Assembly (NCBI RefSeq): GCF_019145235.1
Contig: NZ_JAHSTV010000004.1
Location: 372,001-436,000 of the forward strand
Reading direction: 5' to 3'
Length of the DNA stretch: 64,000 nt
Source of the DNA: Pseudomonas farris
Lineage (GTDB): Bacteria; Pseudomonadota; Gammaproteobacteria; Pseudomonadales; Pseudomonadaceae
The notes beneath the pieces are model-generated. The model had not been told where the DNA came from. It saw only the letters and a program-made list of their open reading frames with translations, and ran no database searches. The position numbers and the translations under genes were made by a program. Shown here one piece after another: positions 57,882 through 64,000 of the stretch (positions are counted from its first letter, which is position 1; the number at the start of each line of letters is the position of its first letter).

Positions 57882-60800
57882 TCAGCGGAAATCCCGGCTA
57901 CGCACATGGATACCGTCGAGCAATGAACTCAGGTCGCTCAAGCGTCCGGCAATCAGATGCCGCACCTCGCCTTCCTTTTCCCAACGCCCATCGACCTTGA
58001 GCAATTGCGAGCCGACCAGTACCTGCCGTTGCCGTTCGGCCAAGTCGCGCCAGACCACCACGTTGACGTTGCCGAACTCGTCTTCAAGCGTCACGAAGGT
58101 CACGCCGCTGGCGGTGCCCGGGCGCTGCCGACCGGTGACCAATCCGGCGACGCTGACCGGTCGGCCGTGCTCGACATCCATAAGTTCTTTCGAGCTGCGA
58201 CAACGTCGGGCTTTCAACTCACTCCGCAGCAATGCCAGCGGATGTGGGCCGAGGGTGGTGCCGACACTGTTGTAATCGGCTTGCAGGTCCTCGCCCACGG
58301 TGGGTTTGGGCAGAGACACCGCCGGCTCTTCCTGGCTCGGCAAACCGGCAAACAAGCCGAGCTGCTTCTGCACCCCCGCCACTTCCCAGCGCGCCCGATG
58401 CCGGTCACCGGCCAGCCCGCGCAACGCTCCGGCATCGGCCAGTTGCTCCTGGGCGCGAGCATCGAGTCGCGCCCGTTCGCCAAGGTCGGCGATGTCGGCA
58501 AACGCCCCTTTCGACCGTGCGATTTCAATGCGCCTGGCATCGTCCTCGCGAAAGCCTTTGATCATCCGCAACCCCATGCGAATGGCCGGCTGCGCGCCGG
58601 TGATCGGTTCCAGACTGCAATCCCAGTCACTGGCCCGCACGTCCACCGGACGAATCTGCAAATCGTGTCGGCGGGCGTCCTGAAGAATCTGGTCCGGGCT
58701 GTAGAAACCCATGGGCCAGCTGTTGATCAGCGCACAGGCGAAGGCCGCCGGCTCGTGGCATTTCAACCAGCAACTGGCATAGGTCAGCAAGGCGAAACTC
58801 GCGGCGTGGGATTCGGGAAAACCGTAATTGCCGAAGCCTTTGATCTGCTCGAAGATCTGCGCGGCGAACTCCGCCGTGTAGCCGTTTTTCTTCATTCCGT
58901 CCGCCAGTCGTTCCTTGTGCGGTTCCAGTCCGCCGTGGCGTTTCCAGGCGGCCATGGAGCGACGCAATTGATCGGCCTCGCCGGGGCTGTAGTCAGCGGC
59001 GACAATCGCTATCTGCATCACCTGTTCCTGGAACAGCGGCACGCCCAATGTACGCTTCAGCACCGCTTCAAGTTCTTTCGACGGGTAGATCACCTCTTCT
59101 TCGCCCTTACGCCGCCGCAGATAGGGATGCACCATCCCGCCCTGAATCGGCCCCGGACGAACGATCGCCACCTCGATCACCAGATCGTAGAAATTCTTGG
59201 GCTTGAGCCTGGGCAACATCGACATCTGTGCCCGGGATTCGATCTGGAACACCCCGATGGTGTCCGCATGGCCAATCATTTCGTAGGTTTGCGGGTCTTC
59301 GGCCGGCACCGTCGCCAGACTCAGGTCACGGCCACGGTGCCGACGCAGCAGATCGAAACAACGACGAATCGCGCTGAGCATGCCCAGCGCGAGGATATCG
59401 ACCTTGAGCAACCCGACCGCGTCCAGATCGTCCTTGTCCCACTGGATGATGGTGCGCTCGGCCATGGCGGCGTTTTCCACCGGCACCAGGCTGTCCAGGG
59501 GCTGCTCGGAAATCACGAAACCGCCAGGGTGCTGGGACAGGTGCCGGGGGAAACCGATCAACTGTCCCGTCAGACTCAGCACCCGGCGCAACACCGGGCT
59601 ATCGGGATCGAAGCCTCCTTCACGCAGGCGCTCGACGGGCGGCGCCTGATCACTCCAGTGACCGCAACAGTCGGCCAGGGCGTTGACCTGATCCGGCGGA
59701 AAACCCAATGCCTTGGCCACATCGCGCACGGCGCCGGCACCATGGTAAGTGCTGACCACTGCGGTCAGCGCCGCACGGGCGCGACCATAACGCTGGAATA
59801 CGTACTGCAGGACTTCTTCACGCCGTTCGTGTTCGAAGTCCACGTCGATGTCCGGCGGCTCGTTGCGCTCTTTGGAGAGAAAACGCTCGAACAGCAGCGT
59901 GCTCCGCTCTGGGTCAATCTCCGTGATGCCCAGCACGTAGCACACCGCCGAGTTGGCCGCAGAACCGCGCCCCTGACAAAGAATGTGTTGTTTGCGAGCG
60001 AAATTCACAATGTCGTGAACCGTCAGGAAATAACTTTCGTACCCCAGCTCGGCAATCAGCTGCAGTTCCTTGTCGATCTGCGCCAACACCTCGGCTTTAG
60101 GACCTTTCTCCCAGCGCCACCGAACACCCTTTCCTGCCAACTCCCGCAGCCAGGACGTGGCCGTGTGACCCTCAGGCACCAGCTCCCGGGGATATTGATA
60201 ACGCAACTGACCGAGGTCGAACGTGCAGCGCCGGGCGATGCTCAGCGTTTCGTCGAGCAGTGCCTGCGGATAGAGATCGCGCAAGGCGTCGAGGCTGCGC
60301 AAATGCCGTTCGCCATTGGGATGCAAACGCAACCCGGCCTCGGCCACCGGCACGTGATGGCGGATCGCGGTCATGGTGTCCTGCAAGGCGCGCCGGCCAC
60401 GGGCGTGCATGTGCACATCGCCGCTGGCCACCGCGGGGATCCGCAGTTCCCGCGCCAGTGTCAGCAGCGCCGCCAGTCGCCGGGTGTCGTCCTGCCCGCG
60501 ATGTAACTGAACGCTCAGCCACAAGCGCTCGGCGAAGGTCTGCTTCAGCCAGTGACCCTGCTCAAAGTCATCGACGGTGTCCGGCACCCACAATGCCAAC
60601 AGTCCCGGCAACGGCTCGCCGAAATCCTCCCGCTGCACCTGATACTGGCCTTTCTGCGTGCGGCGTCTGGCGCGAGTAATCAGGCGACACAGGGTTTGAT
60701 AACCCTCGAGGTTTTCCACCAGTAGCACCAGTTTCGGGCCGTCTTCGATGCGTATTTCACTGCCGATGATCAGCGGCAATTCCACGGCCTTGGCTGCCTG

Positions 60801-60959
60801 CCAGGCACGGACGATGCCCGCCAGGGTGCATTCGTCGGTGATCGCCAACGCTTGATAACCCTGCTTTTTCGCCCGTTGAAAAAGCTCAAGCGCACTGGAA
60901 GCACCGCGCTGAAAACTGAAGTTCGACAGGCAGTGCAGTTCGGCATAGTCGACACTCAT
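57882..60959 (-). CDS. dnaE2: Error-prone DNA polymerase DnaE2
   Basis: A 1025-residue C-family polymerase. PHP domain from residue 1 ([21 protein letters not shown]), polymerase core with [19 protein letters not shown] and [18 protein letters not shown], and the finger/OB regions after. The PPDIDVDF stretch carries the catalytic acids. DnaE2 does translesion synthesis with ImuA and ImuB. Its ATG overlaps the imuB stop by four bases, and it is last in the LexA2 operon. Confidence 0.96.
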   Translation of the reverse strand: MSVDYAELHCLSNFSFQRGASSALELFQRAKKQGYQALAITDECTLAGIVRAWQAAKAVELPLIIGSEIRIEDGPKLVLLVENLEGYQTLCRLITRARRRTQKGQYQVQREDFGEPLPGLLALWVPDTVDDFEQGHWLKQTFAERLWLSVQLHRGQDDTRRLAALLTLARELRIPAVASGDVHMHARGRRALQDTMTAIRHHVPVAEAGLRLHPNGERHLRSLDALRDLYPQALLDETLSIARRCTFDLGQLRYQYPRELVPEGHTATSWLRELAGKGVRWRWEKGPKAEVLAQIDKELQLIAELGYESYFLTVHDIVNFARKQHILCQGRGSAANSAVCYVLGITEIDPERSTLLFERFLSKERNEPPDIDVDFEHERREEVLQYVFQRYGRARAALTAVVSTYHGAGAVRDVAKALGFPPDQVNALADCCGHWSDQAPPVERLREGGFDPDSPVLRRVLSLTGQLIGFPRHLSQHPGGFVISEQPLDSLVPVENAAMAERTIIQWDKDDLDAVGLLKVDILALGMLSAIRRCFDLLRRHRGRDLSLATVPAEDPQTYEMIGHADTIGVFQIESRAQMSMLPRLKPKNFYDLVIEVAIVRPGPIQGGMVHPYLRRRKGEEEVIYPSKELEAVLKRTLGVPLFQEQVMQIAIVAADYSPGEADQLRRSMAAWKRHGGLEPHKERLADGMKKNGYTAEFAAQIFEQIKGFGNYGFPESHAASFALLTYASCWLKCHEPAAFACALINSWPMGFYSPDQILQDARRHDLQIRPVDVRASDWDCSLEPITGAQPAIRMGLRMIKGFREDDARRIEIARSKGAFADIADLGERARLDARAQEQLADAGALRGLAGDRHRARWEVAGVQKQLGLFAGLPSQEEPAVSLPKPTVGEDLQADYNSVGTTLGPHPLALLRSELKARRCRSSKELMDVEHGRPVSVAGLVTGRQRPGTASGVTFVTLEDEFGNVNVVVWRDLAERQRQVLVGSQLLKVDGRWEKEGEVRHLIAGRLSDLSSLLDGIHVRSRDFR

Positions 60960-62371
60960 GCGAACCAGCCTTGCAGCCACAACGGACCGCCCTCACCCAC
61001 CGTCCGATAGGCCCAGCCCTGCTGACCGGAGCGGGTTTCGATCAGGTAGTAATCGCGGCGCACGTCGCCGCCGTCCCACCAGCCCGACTCGATGCGTTCC
61101 GGCCCCATGAGGATGCGCGTCGAACCTTCGTGTACCGCCTGCGGTTCAGTCAGTAGCCAGCCCGGACGTTGCACGGCAGGCAGCACCCCACAGGCCTGGC
61201 TGTCGACACTGGCCTGCCACGCGCATTCCGGCCGATGATCGGCCTGGAACCGCAAGCCCTGCACCGCATCATCCCCCAGCCGTGCGCGCAAGCGTTCGCG
61301 CAGTTGCTCCCAGGGCAAGGATTGCTGCGGACGATCATCGAACAGTTCCTGGTACTGGGGCACAAAGGCCGGTAGCTCTTCGGCGCGCAGACGAAAACCG
61401 CGCACCGGCGCCTCGACCTGAACCTGTTCCAGACGCCCCCGGGCCAGTTCGAACAACATCGCCGGATCGCGCTCGGCGCTGAGCAGGCCGACCTTGATCA
61501 GCGTGTCAGGCAACCCAGCGTGCTCCAGGTGCAAATCAAAACGCTGCACACCGCTGTCCCGCCCGCAGAGGAACGCCGCCAGATCGCCGGTCAGCCTGCG
61601 CAACGGAAACAGCAATGCCTGATGGGATTGCACATCGAAATTAAGCTCGATGCGCACATCGAAACGGTCCGGCGGCAGGTAAAACGCCAGCGCCAGCCGT
61701 CGCTCGCCGAACAGGGTGTCCAGATGCTTGAGCACCTGAGCCTCGAAACGCCGGGCCAGGCTATGCCGGGGCAGCGCCTGCACCTGACTCAAGGTGCGCA
61801 GCCCCATGCGCGATAACGCCGTGGCAACGCTTGGCTCCAGGGCGATCCGGTCGACGGGCAACTGCCCGAGGTGGTACTGCAAGGCTTCATTGTCCGGCAC
61901 CACCAGACCGTCATAAACGTTGGCCAGCACCCGCGCCGCCACCGGATTGGGCGCGGCGACAATCCGGTGACGAAACCCCAGCTCGCCGAGTTCCGCTCGC
62001 AACCGCGCCTCGAACTGCGGCCAGGGCCCGAACAAGCCCAGGCTGGATTCGATTTCAAACACCACGGCTCGCGGGTAATGCACGCTGACCTGAGAGCTGA
62101 ACCGATAGGCCCAGGCAGCCAGGAACTGCTGCCAGTGTTCGATCTCGGCGGCGTCGTATTCGGCGGTGACAAAACCTTTGCTCAAGGCCTGAGCGGCGGT
62201 CATCGACTGGCCGGGCCGCAAGCCCAGCGCCCGCGCCGAACCGTTGACCGCTTGCAGCACCCGACGCTGGGCCGGGCCGGTCAGCAGTGCCAGCGGCTCA
62301 TCAGGGTCGGGGCGCTGACGCAGTACCGCGTCCAGCGCCAATTGCGGGAAGAGAATGCAAACCCAGCGCAT
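60956..62371 (-). CDS. imuB: ImuB, Y-family-like mutagenesis protein
   Basis: A 471-residue protein with Y-family polymerase fold but without the usual DxD at its start ([13 protein letters not shown] in place of DMDAFFASVE), as is normal for the catalytically inactive ImuB. It probably bridges DnaE2 to the beta clamp. A clamp-binding-type motif is not obvious. The ATG at 62371 is seven bases after the imuA stop. Confidence 0.94.
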   Translation of the reverse strand: MRWVCILFPQLALDAVLRQRPDPDEPLALLTGPAQRRVLQAVNGSARALGLRPGQSMTAAQALSKGFVTAEYDAAEIEHWQQFLAAWAYRFSSQVSVHYPRAVVFEIESSLGLFGPWPQFEARLRAELGELGFRHRIVAAPNPVAARVLANVYDGLVVPDNEALQYHLGQLPVDRIALEPSVATALSRMGLRTLSQVQALPRHSLARRFEAQVLKHLDTLFGERRLALAFYLPPDRFDVRIELNFDVQSHQALLFPLRRLTGDLAAFLCGRDSGVQRFDLHLEHAGLPDTLIKVGLLSAERDPAMLFELARGRLEQVQVEAPVRGFRLRAEELPAFVPQYQELFDDRPQQSLPWEQLRERLRARLGDDAVQGLRFQADHRPECAWQASVDSQACGVLPAVQRPGWLLTEPQAVHEGSTRILMGPERIESGWWDGGDVRRDYYLIETRSGQQGWAYRTVGEGGPLWLQGWFA

Positions 62372-62378
62372 GGCAACC

Positions 62379-62996
62379 TCAATGCCCGACGGCAAAGGCA
62401 ATGGGCGCCGAACGGGCCAGCCCGCCCCGGCACTTGAGCACCCGCAATTGCGCAGGTTTGGCGTCGATGGCGATGCGCAGGGCCGCTGGCGACGGGTTGA
62501 TGGCTTCACTGATCGAGCGATAGGCGAACGCCAGGGTCTGACCCGTTTCCGCTGCCACCTGCAAACGTCGCAACGCTCGATCGTCGGCTTTGTGCGGCCA
62601 GCACAACACCGCCCCGCAACTGCCCGAACGCAGGCATTGCTCCGCCGCCCACAGCGCATCACGCTCGCTGGCCTGGATAATCGACAGTTGCCGCAAATCA
62701 ACCCCGGCGTTCTGCCAGGCCTGGGGATACGGCACGTAAGGCGGCACCACCAGCACGATACGCTCCCCCGCCGCTGACAGCCGCGCCAGCGCCGGCCATA
62801 CCAGTTGCAACTCACCCACGCCCTGCCCGGCCAACAGGATTTCAGTCAGCGCCGCTTCCGGCCAGCCGCCAGTGGGCAATGCCGCATCCAGCGCCGCATG
62901 TCCGGTGGATTGCGGGCTGACGGCCGGTGGCGCAGGCCGGCCCTTCCAGATCTGGCCGCCATTGAACAGCGTATCCAACGCAACGACGGCGCCCAT
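62379..62996 (-). CDS. imuA: ImuA, RecA/SulA-like mutagenesis protein
   Basis: A 205-residue protein with a remnant RecA fold (LPTGGWPEAALTEILLAGQGVGELQLVWPAL; Walker A not intact). It matches ImuA and is often annotated SulA-like. ATG 62996 shares its A with the TGA of lexA; a GTG at 62999 is also possible. It works with ImuB and DnaE2. Confidence 0.92.
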   Translation of the reverse strand: MGAVVALDTLFNGGQIWKGRPAPPAVSPQSTGHAALDAALPTGGWPEAALTEILLAGQGVGELQLVWPALARLSAAGERIVLVVPPYVPYPQAWQNAGVDLRQLSIIQASERDALWAAEQCLRSGSCGAVLCWPHKADDRALRRLQVAAETGQTLAFAYRSISEAINPSPAALRIAIDAKPAQLRVLKCRGGLARSAPIAFAVGH

Positions 62997-63604
62997 CACC
63001 CTTGCCTCACCAGACCGCAGAACACGCCTTCGATGGCCAGATCCTGATCGGCTCGAACAATGATCGGCTTGTAAGCCGGATTGCGCGGTAGCAGGCGAAC
63101 AGAATCGCCGACCCGCTCGAAACGCTTGATGGTGACTTCACCATCGAGCCGCGCCACGACGATCTGGCCGTTGACCGCTTCGGGGTTGCGCCGCACGCCC
63201 ACCAGATCACCATCGAGAATGCCGTCCTCAATCATCGAGTCGCCCTGCACCCGCAGCATGTAATCCGGCACCCGCGAGAAGATCGACGGATCAAGCAGCA
63301 AACGGCTGTGGACCTCGGCATCGGCACCGATCGGCACACCGGCCGCCACTCGACCGAGTACCGGAACGTCCAGCAACTCAGGTCGCGGCGGTTGATTCAA
63401 TAGCCGGATACCTCGCGCCTGATGCGGATTGACCTCGATAAAACCGGCCTCGGTCAGCGCCAACACGTGCTTGCGCGCCACGCTGCGGGAGGCGAAGCCA
63501 AAGGCCTCGCTGATTTCAGCGAGGCTCGGGGGCTGACCGTGTTCGGCGATTCGATCGCGGATGAAGGTCAGGATGGCGGTACGGCGGGGAGTTAAAGTCG
63601 TCAT
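62996..63604 (-). CDS. lexA2: LexA2-type SOS repressor
   Basis: A 202-residue LexA with an N-terminal winged helix (RRTAILTFIRDRIAEHG, SLAEISEAFGFASRSVARKHV), cleavage site Ala88-Gly89, and the Ser123 (GDSM) and Lys160 dyad. It is the second-type LexA that in P. putida controls the lexA2-imuAB-dnaE2 operon. ATG 63604 is preferred over an ATG at 63613 that overlaps the LexA box and -10 element. Confidence 0.93.
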   Translation of the reverse strand: MTTLTPRRTAILTFIRDRIAEHGQPPSLAEISEAFGFASRSVARKHVLALTEAGFIEVNPHQARGIRLLNQPPRPELLDVPVLGRVAAGVPIGADAEVHSRLLLDPSIFSRVPDYMLRVQGDSMIEDGILDGDLVGVRRNPEAVNGQIVVARLDGEVTIKRFERVGDSVRLLPRNPAYKPIIVRADQDLAIEGVFCGLVRQG

Positions 63605-63606
63605 GG

Positions 63607-63641
63607 AGTACATTTGTACTCTTTTGGGTTTTTCCTGACAA
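63607..63641 (-). promoter_or_regulatory. lexA2 promoter with LexA2 box over the -10
   Basis: Minus-strand -35 TTGTCA (63641-63636), 17-base spacer, -10 TACAAA (63618-63613). The palindrome AGTACAAATGTACT (63620-63607) covers the -10 and fits the LexA2 consensus GTAC-N4-GTRC. The start site would be at about 63606, almost on the ATG. Confidence 0.75.
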
Positions 63642-63709
63642 GGACCGCCAGTCAGCTCAACCCGCGGCAGGGGCGCTAAGTGTCAGCAATCCTCTGACCG
63701 CTATTGCTT

Positions 63710-63741
63710 CCTGTGGGAGCGGGCTTGCCCGCTCCCACAGG
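63710..63741. repeat. Collapsed REP hairpin
   Basis: A perfect 15-bp inverted repeat, CCTGTGGGAGCGGGC / GCCCGCTCCCACAGG, with only TT between. The CTCGCGAA tip and spacer of a doublet are missing, so this is probably a doublet after deletion of its middle. Confidence 0.85.
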
Positions 63742-63809
63742 GATATCAGTCGTTTTCGGGGGCGAGGTTTGCCAAGTAGGGCCACGGGTAGATGCCGCGT
63801 TCTATTTCT

Positions 63810-64000
63810 TCAATCGCGCTTGAGGATCTGGTCCATCACCCAATCGGTTTTCAACGCTTGCTCGGCCAGTGCCGGATGCTGCGCTTCGCCACGGATGTGG
63901 GCGTTCATGCCCAGCACGTGGTGCCACTGGATGTGTTCGTGATGTTTGATGTGCAGGCTGAGGTGTTCATCGGCCTCAAGCTGTACCGGATGTTCGTCGA
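63810..64000 (-). CDS. 3' end of an unrecognised gene
   Basis: The last 63 codons of a minus-strand gene that runs off the window, ending at TGA 63812-63810. The tail is rich in His and Glu (ADEHLSLHIKHHEHIQWHHV, then LAEQALKTDWVMDQILKRD). Coding character is clear; I do not recognise the family. Confidence 0.6.
   Translation of the reverse strand, partial: DEHPVQLEADEHLSLHIKHHEHIQWHHVLGMNAHIRGEAQHPALAEQALKTDWVMDQILKRD

Noticed and set aside
57957..60506. An 849-residue plus-strand frame opposite dnaE2
   Set aside because: Antisense shadow of a well-conserved polymerase gene.

Overview
The window looks like chromosome from a Pseudomonas of the P. fluorescens group. The basis is gene content (hbcR-bdhA, cti next to metH, cysI-DUF934, a lexA2-imuA-imuB-dnaE2 cassette, a CobN/CobW/CbtAB cobalamin set), high GC, and many palindromic REP doublets with the core GTGGGAGCGGGCTTGCTCGCGAA. 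No rRNA, tRNA, prophage, intact insertion sequence or CRISPR array was seen.

Layout. 1-5.2 kb: ketone-body use, with a sigma-54 activator (3' end only), a sigma-54 promoter, a GntP-type permease, 3-hydroxybutyrate dehydrogenase and acetoacetyl-CoA synthetase. 5.3-9.4 kb: an orphan PilU-like ATPase divergent from a hybrid histidine kinase, then a parvulin. 9.6-16.3 kb: a minus-strand set holding a polar amino-acid type ABC importer, RidA, IclR, a DSD1-fold PLP enzyme and a 2-keto-3-deoxygluconate kinase; together these suggest D-glucosaminate or a related amino-sugar acid. 16.7-21 kb: small accessory genes, gene debris, and a divergent LysR/MFS pair. 21-22.7 kb: a phospholipase D-like protein.

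22.9-32.7 kb is a cobalamin region with two divergent B12 riboswitches. The minus-strand arm is cobW-cobN-chlI/VWA (cobaltochelatase). The plus-strand arm is cbtB-cbtA-cobE-cobM (cobalt uptake and corrin ring steps). Two points stand out. chlI and the following VWA reading frame are joined by a textbook -1 frameshift site: A AAA AAG, a stop two codons later, and an 11-bp perfect hairpin. This would give both a ChlI-sized and a ChlD-sized subunit from one message. In addition, cobN carries a complete REP doublet inside its coding sequence that keeps the frame open.

32.8-46.3 kb: housekeeping genes nfuA, cti, metH (B12-dependent, so a consumer of the cobalamin pathway), cysI-DUF934, sohB, a histidine phosphatase and an SCP2 protein. 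46.5-55.3 kb: accessory metabolism, namely a TAT-exported amidohydrolase, an orphan HypX, a LysR regulator, a fatty-acid-hydroxylase/SRPBCC fusion coupled to an SMP-30-like protein, and small stress-type proteins. 55.6-63.6 kb: a second hybrid histidine kinase and the LexA2-controlled mutagenesis cassette, with a LexA box on its -10 element. The last 190 bases hold the 3' end of an unrecognised gene.

Most gaps longer than about 80 bases hold a REP doublet, listed separately. All assignments are by reading motifs; no database search was run.
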